This document shows positions 1 through 8,499 of a DNA stretch of 34,452 nt, in pieces (within the stretch, counting starts at the first letter, position 1; every line of letters begins with the position of its first letter). A program made the position numbers and the translations under genes. The notes below the pieces were generated by a model. The model did no database searches and had not been told where the DNA came from. It worked only from the letters and a program-made list of their open reading frames with translations. The stretch is from Saprospiraceae bacterium (GTDB taxonomy: Bacteria > Bacteroidota > Bacteroidia > Chitinophagales > Saprospiraceae). The stretch covers positions 1-34,452 of the forward strand of contig JAHQWA010000345.1 in assembly GCA_019634045.1 (NCBI GenBank), given 5' to 3'.

Positions 1-31
1 ACCATCCCCAGCGGGTATAAGCCTGATAAGC

Positions 32-1606
32 CTAATCTTGAAAAAGGTAAGTAAAAGTCAGGGCAGTGATGCCCAATATGGTAAAAATAAACTGCTGACC
101 TAAGGCGTAGATCAATTGCGTCCGTTGGATACTACCGACCGACTTCACTTCCAGTTCTCCTCGTTGCACCCTATCCAAGGTTTTCCGGACATCTGCTGGC
201 AGAGAAATGACGTTTGCTACGGTCTTCTGCAATAACTCCCGGATAAACTTGACCAAGTCTCCGCGCTCTCCTAAAACGAATTCTTGGAAGTAAGGGCGGA
301 TCACCTCAATCGGATTCATATGCGGATCTAGTGTATTGCAAATACCCAATAATAGAGTGACCATGCGGTTTAGCAATACGTAGTCTTTGGGGATTTGGAC
401 TGTATTGGCTATGCCCTTGATGCCCAGTTCCTGCGTCAAATTGAATAGGCTGGTTTCAAAGGGGTTGACCTTGATGTCTTGGAAGCTTAATCCATCAAAT
501 TGGACTTCATTTTGGAGGAAATTGCGGAAGGCATCAATGACTTTCTCGGCAATTCTAGTAGCCTCTCTTTCATCGGCCAGAATCTCCATTAGTTTTAAGG
601 CATCGACGATACCATTGCTATCGTTTTTCGCTGCCGCTTCGATGAGCTTCAGCAAGCCCGTTCGCATATTTGGCTTCAAGGTGGCTACCGCTCCGAAGTC
701 AAGCAAAACTAATGTCCCATCCTCCTTTACCAAGATATTGCCTGGGTGAGGATCCGCATGATAGAAACCATCTTCAAATACCATCTGGCAGTAGGCGTGA
801 ACGAGGCGATTGGCGAGTTCGCGTTTATCGATGGACCACTCATCTATCTGTTCAATATTACTAATCTTCACTCCTTTGTGGAAGGTTGTGGTGAGTACTC
901 TTTGGGAGGAGTATTCCGGATGAACCTCTGGGATGCTGAAGGATTCCTCCTCAGTCAGGTTAGTTTGGATGGCTTGCATGGAAAAGGCCTCTTTCCTAAA
1001 ATCCAACTCTTCTTCGATCATCTTCTTGACCTGTGTATAGGCGTATTCAATTCCCTTGATTTCAAAAAACCAAGCGACCAAGCTGGTTAATCTTTGAATC
1101 ACAGTAAGGTCCACTTGCGCTATCGTTTCAATATGGGCATGCTGTACCTTTACCACCACCTCTGTGCCGTTATGCAATCGCGCGCGATGAGCCTGGCCAA
1201 TGGAGGCCGCCGCAATGGGGGCTTCCGTAAAATCGGCAAAGAGGTCGGCTGGATTTTTACCTAACTCAGAATGAATCCTCTTTTGAATCTCCGCATAGGG
1301 GCGGGCAGGGATCTGGTCTTGCAGATCCTCTAAAGGGGCTTGGAAGGCCTCCGGCAGAAAATTGGTGAGTATGGATAACAATTGCCCGACTTTAATGAAA
1401 AGGCCTTGCAATTCTAGAATGGCTTTTTTTACTCGTTCGGCATTGCGTAAGTGTAAAGCCAGAATTCTCTTGTCGTAGTACCTTTTACCCCGGACCTTTC
1501 GACCTAGATATAACAGTAAGTAACTCCACATCACCACAAAAGCCGTCCAATAGGCTTTGCGGATACGCCAGCTTGCAGAATAGGTTCGGGGATTGGATGG
1601 GTTCAT
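32..1606 (-). CDS. ABC1/UbiB (AarF) family atypical kinase
   Basis: The product belongs to the UbiB/ADCK protein-kinase-like family. Members support ubiquinone or other isoprenoid-lipid biology at the membrane and have ATPase activity; the true substrate is unsettled. From the ATG at 1606 the protein is 524 residues. It shows the family KxGQ motif near residue 72, an alanine-rich ASIGQA nucleotide loop near 136, a VVVK lysine near 152, the catalytic HADPHPGN near 283 and LDFG near 303. A hydrophobic C-terminal segment (last ~30 residues) fits a membrane anchor, as in the family. The frame stays open to a GTG at 1618 (528 residues), but I prefer the ATG at 1606 because a perfect TAnnTTTG box lies at 1633-1640 and would leave a leader of about 20 nt. 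The gene stands alone, divergent from the dehydratase at 1910. Confidence 0.9.
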   Translation of the reverse strand: MNPSNPRTYSASWRIRKAYWTAFVVMWSYLLLYLGRKVRGKRYYDKRILALHLRNAERVKKAILELQGLFIKVGQLLSILTNFLPEAFQAPLEDLQDQIPARPYAEIQKRIHSELGKNPADLFADFTEAPIAAASIGQAHRARLHNGTEVVVKVQHAHIETIAQVDLTVIQRLTSLVAWFFEIKGIEYAYTQVKKMIEEELDFRKEAFSMQAIQTNLTEEESFSIPEVHPEYSSQRVLTTTFHKGVKISNIEQIDEWSIDKRELANRLVHAYCQMVFEDGFYHADPHPGNILVKEDGTLVLLDFGAVATLKPNMRTGLLKLIEAAAKNDSNGIVDALKLMEILADEREATRIAEKVIDAFRNFLQNEVQFDGLSFQDIKVNPFETSLFNLTQELGIKGIANTVQIPKDYVLLNRMVTLLLGICNTLDPHMNPIEVIRPYFQEFVLGERGDLVKFIRELLQKTVANVISLPADVRKTLDRVQRGELEVKSVGSIQRTQLIYALGQQFIFTILGITALTFTYLFQD

Positions 1607-1909
1607 AAGTGGATGCACTTGTTTTGTACTCGCAAATATAGCTTATATCCCAGTGCACCGTAGTATAAACCTTTAGGCCCTCCTGCCTTAGACCATACTC
1701 TTAGCTGCATTGCACTAGGATTTAGTTGAAAAAGTCAAAGATATTCATCAATTAAAATCGATATTTGTTGCATTAAACAACGGGTTCTCTGACCATTTTT
1801 GTGTTGTAGAGTCACCCTTTTAGCCAAAGGTCTTGCTTCCATTGGGCGCAATTCTCTTAGCTAAAACGATGACCACAAAAATTGGCGGAGAACGAACCAA
1901 CTTTACAAG
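1607..1909. other. Intergenic region between divergent genes
   Basis: About 300 bases separate the kinase (-) from the dehydratase (+). On the minus strand I see one TATATTTG box at 1633-1640. On the plus strand there is no clean promoter: the nearest is a GATATTTG at about 1761 with no TTG at proper spacing. I see no RNA gene, no strong hairpin and no convincing small ORF. The dehydratase start has no obvious Shine-Dalgarno sequence. Confidence 0.6.
1633..1640 (-). promoter_or_regulatory. Candidate -7 box (TATATTTG) for the UbiB-like gene
   Basis: Read on the minus strand, the sequence TATATTTG matches the Bacteroidota -7 consensus TAnnTTTG exactly and lies 26 nt upstream of the ATG at 1606. 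No TTG element is present at the usual 19-21 nt upstream, so only half of the promoter is supported. Confidence 0.4.
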
Positions 1910-3619
1910 ATGGATAAACTACGAAGCCAAGACTGGTTTGGCAAAACAGGAAAGGACGGATTTATTTACCGCGCCTGGATGAAGAATCAAGGGATTCCCG
2001 ATGATGAATTTCGCGGGAAGCCGGTGATCGGAATTTGTAACACTTGGTCGGAATTCACCCCCTGCAACGCTCATTTTAGGGAGTTAGCTGAGTCCGTTAA
2101 AAAAGGAGTACTGGAGGCTGGCGGCTTTCCAGTGGAGTTTCCTGTGATGTCCTTGGGAGAAACACTCATCAAACCTACGGCAATGTTATTCCGCAACTTG
2201 ATGAGTATGGATGTGGAGGAATCCATTAGAGCCAATCCAATGGACGGGGTAGTGCTATTGGCCGGTTGTGATAAGACGACTCCCGCCACGGTAATGGGAG
2301 CCTGCAGTGTCGATCTACCTTCGATCGTCGTATCTGGGGGACCCATGCTAACTGGAAACTATAGGGGAAAGCCTATCGCTACCTCTGATATCTGGCGGTA
2401 TAAAGATGCTGTGCGAGCCGGTGAAATGCAGCAAGAAGAATTCCGTTCGGTGGAAGAGTGTATGTGTCGGAGCCAGGGCCACTGCGCTGTGATGGGGACC
2501 GCATCCACAATGGCTTGCATGGTAGAATCCTTAGGACTCTCCTTGCCTAGTAATGCTGCGATTCCAGCGGTAGATTCCAGACGAAAGGTCATGGCACAGC
2601 TCTCCGGTCGTCAGATAGTGGAAATGGTGAAAAATGATCGAAAACTATCCGATGTACTGACGCGAGAGGCCTTCGAGAATGCGATCATAGTCAATGCTGC
2701 GATTGGGGGATCTACCAATTTCGTGGTTCACCTGATGGCAATTGCAGGACGAATCGGAGTGGATTTGTCTTTAGATGATTTCGATAAATTGGGTAGCCAG
2801 ATACCTTTGCTAGCGAATCTACAACCTTCCGGCGATCACTTCATGGAAGATTTCTATTACGCCGGAGGACTACCGGTAGTCATCAAAGCTTTGGGGGATG
2901 AATTACACAATGTAATCACCGTCAATGGACAAAACCTGGTAGATAACTGTGCAGATGCGGAATGCTTCAATCCCGATGTGATTTCACCTACCCTGGATGA
3001 TGCTTTCCAACAAGCTTCTGGTATTGCCGTAGTCTATGGCAATTTAGCCGAAAATGGAGCCATCATCAAGCCCTCAGCGGCTACCGCGGAACTCATGACA
3101 CACCAAGGTAAGGCCGTGGTGTTCGAAGATATAGAAGATTATCACGCAAGAATTAATCTGGAGGATCTTGAAGTAGATGAGACCTGTGTACTAGTGTTGA
3201 AAAATGTAGGTCCAAAGGGCTATCCTGGGATGCCAGAGGTGGGCAATATGGGCATACCTCCGAAGCTGCTGCGTGCAGGAGTTAAAGATATGATCCGTAT
3301 TTCAGATGGTAGAATGAGTGGTACGGCTTTTGGTACGGTCTTCCTACACGTTTCACCCGAATCTGCGGTAGGCGGCAACCTCGCCTTAGTGCAAGACGGG
3401 GATATGATTGAAGTGGATGTACCCAACCGGAAATTGAATCTGCTGGTCTCTGAAGAGGAGTTAGCGGAGCGTAGAAAATCCTGGTCGGCACCGGATCTTG
3501 GCTATGACAGAGGCTATGTGCATTTATACATCCAAACGGTGGAGCAATCGGATAAAGGAGCGGATCTAAACTTCCTCAAAGGAAAATCGGGTAGCACGGT
3601 TACAAGAGATTCTCATTAG
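1910..3619 (+). CDS. IlvD/Edd-family dehydratase, probably sugar-acid (aldonate) dehydratase
   Basis: The 569-residue protein is a full-length member of the IlvD/Edd family, Fe-S enzymes that dehydrate 2,3-dihydroxy acids. The three expected cluster cysteines are visible: Cys52 in TPCN, Cys120 in GCDKT and Cys192 in GHCAVMGT. The catalytic-serine segment GRMSGTAFG lies at about 467-475. The start GICNTWSEFTPCNAHF and the SGTAFGT ending resemble pentonate and hexonate dehydratases (L-arabinonate or D-xylonate type) more than the branched-chain amino-acid enzyme. No other ilv genes are nearby, which supports a catabolic role producing a 2-keto-3-deoxy sugar acid. The exact substrate cannot be told from sequence. 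The stop lies 2 nt from the stop of the convergent AraC gene, with no terminator between them. Confidence 0.9.
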   Translation: MDKLRSQDWFGKTGKDGFIYRAWMKNQGIPDDEFRGKPVIGICNTWSEFTPCNAHFRELAESVKKGVLEAGGFPVEFPVMSLGETLIKPTAMLFRNLMSMDVEESIRANPMDGVVLLAGCDKTTPATVMGACSVDLPSIVVSGGPMLTGNYRGKPIATSDIWRYKDAVRAGEMQQEEFRSVEECMCRSQGHCAVMGTASTMACMVESLGLSLPSNAAIPAVDSRRKVMAQLSGRQIVEMVKNDRKLSDVLTREAFENAIIVNAAIGGSTNFVVHLMAIAGRIGVDLSLDDFDKLGSQIPLLANLQPSGDHFMEDFYYAGGLPVVIKALGDELHNVITVNGQNLVDNCADAECFNPDVISPTLDDAFQQASGIAVVYGNLAENGAIIKPSAATAELMTHQGKAVVFEDIEDYHARINLEDLEVDETCVLVLKNVGPKGYPGMPEVGNMGIPPKLLRAGVKDMIRISDGRMSGTAFGTVFLHVSPESAVGGNLALVQDGDMIEVDVPNRKLNLLVSEEELAERRKSWSAPDLGYDRGYVHLYIQTVEQSDKGADLNFLKGKSGSTVTRDSH

Positions 3620-3621
3620 CC

Positions 3622-4632
3622 TTATGGAGTGGACCGTCGAAGGTATCTCCCCGGTGAGATTCCCTTCCACTGTTTAAAAGCTCTGACAAATGAACTGGCT
3701 TCTGAATATCCTAGCAGATAGGCAACCTCTTCGATGGATTGCTTATTTTCAAGTAGGTGTTTGGAAGCCAGTTCCATCTTTATATCACTTACCAATTGTC
3801 CAAACTGAAGACCTTCCTGCTTTAAGCGCCTTTGTAAGGTGCGATGTCCCATACCCAGTTTTGCAGCAACTACCGTAATCTTTGGAAAGCGATCTTCCTC
3901 AATTTGCTTTAAGATCAATTTTTTCACTGCATGAGTGAGCGATGGGGTAGGAGGTAAGGCGGCGATTGCCGAACGGGCATTTATCAATAAAGTATTCAAT
4001 AAGTCGGAACTTCCATTGGCAGTTGGTTGACTCATCAATTTGCGGTGAAAAGTAATCGTCGCTCGTTTCGCTCTATATTCTATGCGGCAATTAAATATCC
4101 GATAATATTCATTGATATGGCGAGGGCGAGGGTAGGGGAGTTGCACCAAAACAGGCAAATGCAACTGTTTACTCAATCGTTGTAAGGATTTGCAGGCGCA
4201 AACTAAGGCCGTATCCAAGTTGTGTTGTACCGCTACATCGCTTTGTAGCGCCCAATCTGCCTTGAATTCAAAAACTACCGTGAACTGGTCTCGAGATTCC
4301 TCTAACCAACAATCCATGGCATCGCTGATTAGTCGACTGAATTGTGCTGCGTAGGAAAATGCCTCCCCAATGGTATCCGCATGATCCATAATAGTATCGA
4401 CAGCTTGGGTCGCTTTGAGGTCAAAGTATTCCCCTAAATGCAAACCAAAATGGGGATCCTGACTTAATAAAACGGCTTTTTCCATCAAGGTCGCAGTGAA
4501 GGCATAGGATAAATGACCTTGGTTATCCCATTGCTCCATGGCCCGCTGTTCCATAGCAAAATCAGCAGTATCGACTCCTTTGCTTAGTGCAAAGTTGATA
4601 ATGTCGTGACCATAAAAGGAATTGAAGTACAT
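3622..4632 (-). CDS. AraC-family regulator with Arabinose_bd-type N-terminal domain
   Basis: The 336-residue protein has an N-terminal ligand-sensing region of the 'AraC, arabinose-binding' type (about 20-210) and a C-terminal double helix-turn-helix (about 240-332). The C-terminal half shows VAAKLGMGHRTLQRRLKQEG followed by IEEVAYLLGYSEASSFVRAFKQWKG, the classic AraC pattern ending in SPGRY. It resembles soluble regulators of the OruR/ArgR-like group rather than the membrane-bound type seen at 6282. It is convergent with the dehydratase and divergent from the small membrane protein at 4719. The latter is the more natural direct target because the two share an upstream region of about 85 bases. 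The effector is unknown. Confidence 0.9.
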   Translation of the reverse strand: MYFNSFYGHDIINFALSKGVDTADFAMEQRAMEQWDNQGHLSYAFTATLMEKAVLLSQDPHFGLHLGEYFDLKATQAVDTIMDHADTIGEAFSYAAQFSRLISDAMDCWLEESRDQFTVVFEFKADWALQSDVAVQHNLDTALVCACKSLQRLSKQLHLPVLVQLPYPRPRHINEYYRIFNCRIEYRAKRATITFHRKLMSQPTANGSSDLLNTLLINARSAIAALPPTPSLTHAVKKLILKQIEEDRFPKITVVAAKLGMGHRTLQRRLKQEGLQFGQLVSDIKMELASKHLLENKQSIEEVAYLLGYSEASSFVRAFKQWKGISPGRYLRRSTP

Positions 4633-4718
4633 AGTCCGCTTTTAATCGCTGATCATTTTGACGCAAAATGTCAATTTTTGAGCATTCTAGGCTACTACCT
4701 TCGATGAAAAAAGAAACT

Positions 4719-5120
4719 ATGTCTACAAAAACATTCCTAGTCGCTACGATAGTAGCTTTTTTGGTCAGTAATGTACTCACCACCTTCTGGTATATGATGA
4801 TGGATGCTCCGAATGTGGTTCCCTTTCGCAGAGAAACCATGAACTATGGATTATTGATGCTAAATCATATGATCTATGCAGCTTTAATGGTCTATCTTTT
4901 TCCATACTATCGTGCCAAGCATTCCGGGCTAGGTCGGGCCTTCCAGTTTGGTGTATTGATCGCCGCTCTCATGTATATTCCGCAAGCTTTGGTGATTCGA
5001 AGTATTTGGACGGTGGATGTCAACGCCATATTTGTTTTGAATACCCTTGCCCACTTGGTAATCGGAGGCGTGATGGGGATAGCCATCAATTACTTGACTC
5101 GAAATGCGTTGGCGAGCTGA
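4719..5120 (+). CDS. Small four-helix membrane protein, unknown function
   Basis: From the ATG at 4719 the protein is 133 residues with four hydrophobic segments: about 5-25, 45-65, 75-95 and 105-128. Its general look recalls the DUF1761 type of small integral membrane proteins, but I do not recognise it with certainty. In-frame ATGs also lie at 4668 and 4704. I prefer 4719 because the hydrophobic segment then starts at once and the purine stretch aaaaaagaaact sits just before it. It is divergent from the AraC regulator, so it may be the regulator's target; that is inference from arrangement only. Confidence 0.7.
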   Translation: MSTKTFLVATIVAFLVSNVLTTFWYMMMDAPNVVPFRRETMNYGLLMLNHMIYAALMVYLFPYYRAKHSGLGRAFQFGVLIAALMYIPQALVIRSIWTVDVNAIFVLNTLAHLVIGGVMGIAINYLTRNALAS

Positions 5121-5160
5121 TCGCTAGCTCATCCATGACGGATGTGCCTCAGGCGTTGTT

Positions 5161-5671
5161 TCACTGCCTTGTGGCGACATCCCTCATGATATATTTCCAT
5201 TCCCGATCACCTTTAAATTTGCTGTACCATCCATCCCAAACTAAGCGATCTTGATCTTTGAATGAAATGTTGGCGCGGAAAAATCGATCATTGAAGACAC
5301 TGCGTGGAATGATGGCCAGAATTTGTTTTTTTTTTATCTAAAAACCACTGCTGCTTGTCGTGTTTCGGGAAATCATTGGATAGGGCAGTCACCCAAAAGC
5401 AGTCTTCTTTTTTATCGTAATTGATTAGGTAAGTGTAGGATCTATGCTTGCCCGTTTTGGAGGAAAGTGTGGATGACTCACATCGGATAAAGCTATCCTC
5501 CAGATAATAGGCACAGCTTCGTGTACCATTTTCGGTATAGGATTTATCTGTCCCTGGTAAAATAGTCTCGTTAACCTTCCAATCACCAATTAGAAAATTC
5601 AGGTCTTTGATGGATTGAGCACCTAGCTCGCAGGCTCCCACCAATACCATTAAAAGGATATACTTTTTCAT
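5161..5671 (-). pseudogene. DUF1579-like secreted protein, frameshifted at an A10 run
   Basis: This is a second copy of the neighbouring gene at 5675, broken by a frameshift. The uninterrupted frame runs from 5671 to 5288 (127 residues) and diverges from the paralogue just after QWFLDK. At that point there is a run of ten A on the coding strand (5326-5335). Past the run a different frame resumes close matching: ILAIIPR, NDRFFR, WDGWYSKFKG and MRDVAT, ending at the stop at 5161-5163. A run of 9 or 12 A would restore a protein of about 170 residues, against 173 for the paralogue; 12 A would align without a gap. The N-terminus is a signal peptide ending near GAQS. It may be a decayed duplicate, a sequencing error, or a gene read through by transcriptional slippage. 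Confidence 0.8.
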
Positions 5672-5674
5672 GTC

Positions 5675-6196
5675 TTATTTCTTTGTGGCTACATCACGAA
5701 AAATGTATTGCCATGCCTTATCAGATGCTTTGAATTTACTAGACCAGCCCTCCCAAATAATCTGATCTCTATTGGCGTAAGAAATAGTATGCCTAAAGAA
5801 GCGGTCCTTATTCACATTTTTGGGTGCGATCCCGATGATCTGTTGATTTTCTTTATCCAAAAACCATTGATGTAGCCCATGCAAGGGAAAGTCGTTGGCA
5901 AAATTTGTTGCCCAAAAACAATCCTCCTGTGCGTCATAGTTGATGTAGTAGGCGTAGGATCGCTTCTTTCCATTGCGGGATACGATCGTAGTTGCTTCAC
6001 ACTTTATGAAACTCCCATCTAGGTAATATTCACAGGTTCGAGTTCCTTTTTCTTGGTATTCATTATCTCTACCCGGCAAGATGGTTTCTTCTACTTCCCA
6101 GCTTCCGATTAAGAAGTCTAGATCCTTGATGGATTGGCTGGAGCCTAAAAAGGCAATAGCCATAAATAGCGTGGTAAAAACTGTTTTGTTCATCAT
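5675..6196 (-). CDS. DUF1579-like secreted protein
   Basis: The 173-residue protein starts with a signal peptide (cleavage near SSQS, residue ~20). After it come the LDFLIGSWEVEET opening and a series of short beta-strand segments typical of the DUF1579/lipocalin-like group of exported proteins. No catalytic motif is visible and the family function is unknown. It is followed after only 3 nt by a related copy at 5671, and preceded by a membrane AraC regulator on the same strand, 85 nt upstream. The three probably form one unit. An inverted repeat overlaps the first of two adjacent start codons (6196 and 6193). Confidence 0.75.
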   Translation of the reverse strand: MMNKTVFTTLFMAIAFLGSSQSIKDLDFLIGSWEVEETILPGRDNEYQEKGTRTCEYYLDGSFIKCEATTIVSRNGKKRSYAYYINYDAQEDCFWATNFANDFPLHGLHQWFLDKENQQIIGIAPKNVNKDRFFRHTISYANRDQIIWEGWSSKFKASDKAWQYIFRDVATKK

Positions 6197-6222
6197 CTAA
6201 TTTGAGTTTGGTCCAAATTAGA
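6196..6222 (-). repeat. Inverted repeat overlapping the start of the DUF1579-like gene
   Basis: The plus strand reads TCTAATTTG at 6196-6204 and CAAATTAGA at 6214-6222, a perfect 9-bp inverted repeat with a 9-nt spacer. It touches the start codon of the gene read leftward. In RNA it could form a hairpin masking the start; in DNA it could be a dimer-binding operator. It lies between the AraC-type regulator and its downstream genes. Confidence 0.6.
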
Positions 6223-6281
6223 AAAGAGGGCCTTCGGAGAGGTCTCAATACTCGTTTTTAGGTCTCAAAACCCGTAAACCA

Positions 6282-7391
6282 CTAGGTGTTTTTTGGTGAA
6301 GAAGCGGTTTTGTAAGCTTTTGGTGTTTGTCCGGTATAAGCTTTGAATACCCGATTGAAGCTTGCTTTAGAGTTAAATCCTGCATCAAAGGCCAGGCTAA
6401 GTATTTTCAAATGGTCGTTTTTAGGATCTTTCAGTCGCTCTTTTACTTCATCGACGCGGTATTCATTAATGAATTGAAAGAAATTTCTCCCTAACTCTTG
6501 GTTGATGGCATTCGAGATGACTCGTTCTGAAATATTCACATTTCTGCTAAGATCAGAGAGAGATAACTCGGGATTCCGGTAGAGCTTTTGGGATTCAATG
6601 GCTTGACTTAGCTGTTGAATCACTTCAGAATGCTCATCTTGCTCTTGTTCATTTGGTTCTCCAAGATCTACCATCCGATGAGTTTGTGCCTGTTTGAATC
6701 CGCTTATGCTTAACCAGTACAGAACCCCGGCATAGATCAGCAATGCAAAGGCTCTTGGGTCATTCCAGTCTTGCAAGGTGTATTTGCCTCCCGCAATCAT
6801 ACTGGTGGTGATAAAAGCTAGTATCAGGACACATGATCCTGCGATGATATAAATGAACTGATTTACCCATCTTAGATCAATCAACTCGGTATAGGAGACA
6901 TTATTCAAAAGGGAGCGTTGATAAGATTTGAGCAGTTTAAAAGAAAAGACTAGATAGATTAAAACCGATACAATAGCAGCAGATTCTAGTAATTCAGCGA
7001 TATGATGAAACCATGGCCAAGGATCAGCATTGACGATAATTGCATGATAGAGACTATGTAGATAGTTGAGAATGATCGGGATAAAATGCCAGAGATCCTT
7101 TTTTTGAAATGCATCCGGCCCTTCCGTAAGCGTTTTGATGTAGAAATAAAAGGCCGGCCCAATCCAATAAGATAGGGAGAAGGGGAGCCATGCCAGCCAT
7201 TCATAGGCCTTCCAAATAGATGCATCGAGAATGAAGGGGGTAAAGGTCAGGCAGGTAGAAAGAATAGTCAAGGAGAGAAAGCGATTCGCCTGCCGATTCT
7301 CCTTCTTTTCAAAAAGTAGAAAAGCAAATACAAATCCATTGATTACCGAGCAGACGGTGATCAGTTGAATGGGTGAAATCTCAAAAGTCAT
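6282..7391 (-). CDS. Membrane-anchored AraC-type transcription regulator
   Basis: The 369-residue protein has about seven hydrophobic segments in its first 235 residues (from ITVCSVINGFVFAFLLF near residue 12 to ALLIYAGVLYWLSISGF near 230). An acidic linker rich in E and Q follows, then a C-terminal AraC double helix-turn-helix at about 260-365. The DNA-binding half includes ELSLSDLSRNVNISERVISNAINQ and ILSLAFDAGFNSKASFNRVFKAYTG. This layout is widespread in Bacteroidota, where the membrane part presumably senses a signal directly. It lies 85 nt upstream of the two DUF1579-like genes on the same strand and may control them. The ligand is unknown. Confidence 0.88.
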   Translation of the reverse strand: MTFEISPIQLITVCSVINGFVFAFLLFEKKENRQANRFLSLTILSTCLTFTPFILDASIWKAYEWLAWLPFSLSYWIGPAFYFYIKTLTEGPDAFQKKDLWHFIPIILNYLHSLYHAIIVNADPWPWFHHIAELLESAAIVSVLIYLVFSFKLLKSYQRSLLNNVSYTELIDLRWVNQFIYIIAGSCVLILAFITTSMIAGGKYTLQDWNDPRAFALLIYAGVLYWLSISGFKQAQTHRMVDLGEPNEQEQDEHSEVIQQLSQAIESQKLYRNPELSLSDLSRNVNISERVISNAINQELGRNFFQFINEYRVDEVKERLKDPKNDHLKILSLAFDAGFNSKASFNRVFKAYTGQTPKAYKTASSPKNT

Positions 7392-7497
7392 TTACAATAA
7401 TAGTATGTAAATATGATTATGGTTACTCTAGGTATGAAAAGATTGACCTTCTTCCCAGACTTAGAATGAATATGGCATCAGCTGAGAATGTCCCGTT

Positions 7498-7905
7498 CTA
7501 AGGAATGTATCGATGCACCAATCTCCATAACTCATGAAGCGCTCCCGCGTACGATTCAAGCTGGACAGAAGTTCCTCTATAGCACTGCCGGATTGACTTA
7601 TCCTCCATTTTGCATTCAATTTCTATATCCAGGCCATCCGCTCCTTGAAAAGCGGAGGGGTGATGGTAGGGATTGTGCTTTATATTCCTATTCGTATAAA
7701 GATCATGGGTCAACAGGAAGTGATGGAGGGTTAAGCTAGCCCCTTCTGGCAGCGGAAATTCTCCTTGCTGTTCCTCATTTATTCTACCCTCTCGCTGTAT
7801 TTGGTAGCGCACTACTTGATTGGCCCATTGGTAGCTATAGGTACTACTTAGGCTTTCGCGGATGGGTTCGAATTGATGATAGACGAGTTTGAAGTGATCA
7901 ATCAT
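7498..7905 (-). CDS. Hypothetical protein, 135 aa
   Basis: I do not recognise this protein. It is soluble by sequence, with no signal peptide or membrane segment, and has a histidine-rich centre (LHHFLLTHDLY, NPYHHPSAF). A two-strand-like stretch (GLDIEIECKMED) and a C-terminal helix follow. The frame is open for 408 bases and codon use looks normal, which favours a real gene over a shadow. It is divergent from the PadR gene at 8079 and has no close partner on its own strand; the AraC gene at 7391 starts 107 nt past its stop. Confidence 0.6.
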   Translation of the reverse strand: MIDHFKLVYHQFEPIRESLSSTYSYQWANQVVRYQIQREGRINEEQQGEFPLPEGASLTLHHFLLTHDLYTNRNIKHNPYHHPSAFQGADGLDIEIECKMEDKSIRQCYRGTSVQLESYAGALHELWRLVHRYIP

Positions 7906-8029
7906 GGGGTTGGTTTATTGGGGTTTGGCGGCAAATTAGGGCTGCTTTTGTGCACCTGCAAAAGAGGTGGAGTGAAATGGTTAAATGGAATAGTGAGCAA
8001 CAATTTTTACCACTTGGGAAAGGTCGGAA

Positions 8030-8060
8030 TTGCAATTATTGATTATTTGTTTTACATTTA
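8030..8060 (+). promoter_or_regulatory. Candidate Bacteroidota promoter for the PadR-permease unit
   Basis: A TTG at 8030-8032 is followed after exactly 20 nt by TACATTTA at 8053-8060. This matches the TTG-N19~21-TAnnTTTG promoter form at all but the last base. The predicted start of transcription falls about 12 nt before the ATG at 8079, so the leader would be short. Confidence 0.45.
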
Positions 8061-8078
8061 GGTAGAAAATGAATTACC

Positions 8079-8402
8079 ATGAAAGGAACGCATTTAGGGG
8101 AGTTTGAGGAACTGGTCTTGTTGATCGTGGGCATACTAGTGGATCAAGCCTACGGTGTGACGGTGGCAGAAGAGATTGAGAAGCAAACGGGCCGGAAGGT
8201 GTCCTTAAGCCCTGTTCACTCCGCTTTGTACCGACTAGAAAAGAAGGGATTTGTCCGTTCTGAAATGTCTGGTTCCACCCAGACGAGAGGCGGGCGCCGT
8301 AAGCGCATTTATCAAATTTCAGCAGCTGGAAGATCGGCCTTAGATCAAGTAAGAATCATGCGAAACAACTTATGGAATATGATTCCTGAGTACCCTGTAT
8401 AA
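8079..8402 (+). CDS. PadR-family transcriptional regulator
   Basis: The 107-residue protein is a compact PadR winged-helix regulator. It opens with GEFEELVLLIVGILVDQAYGVTVAEEIE, then LSPVHSALYRLEKKGFV (recognition helix) and the wing GGRRKRIYQISAAG. In Bacteroidota such short PadR proteins commonly precede permease genes of the FtsX type, as here: the next gene starts 97 nt downstream on the same strand. It probably represses this unit in answer to a membrane or drug-like stress; the inducer is not visible. It is divergent from the hypothetical at 7498. Confidence 0.93.
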   Translation: MKGTHLGEFEELVLLIVGILVDQAYGVTVAEEIEKQTGRKVSLSPVHSALYRLEKKGFVRSEMSGSTQTRGGRRKRIYQISAAGRSALDQVRIMRNNLWNMIPEYPV

Positions 8403-8499
8403 AAAGCAGAACGATGTTTTGAACAAAAATCTGGCTTCAAAATGTCTCTATATCTTTTACACAGTGTACTGAGTTGTAATCCTGGCTTAACCCGATGTT

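Noticed and set aside
387..1090. Plus-strand open frames opposite the UbiB-like gene
   Set aside because: They lie fully inside a well-supported minus-strand gene and show no recognisable protein features.
1761..1768. GATATTTG as the -7 box of the dehydratase gene
   Set aside because: One mismatch to TAnnTTTG and no TTG at the usual distance; too far from the start to be convincing.
5006..5254. Open frame of 82 codons overlapping the small membrane protein and the 3' end of the broken DUF1579-like gene
   Set aside because: It overlaps two better-supported genes in other frames and has no recognisable pattern.
7488..7739. Plus-strand open frame opposite the 135-residue hypothetical gene
   Set aside because: Shorter than the opposite frame, without a plausible start context; the minus-strand frame looks more like protein.
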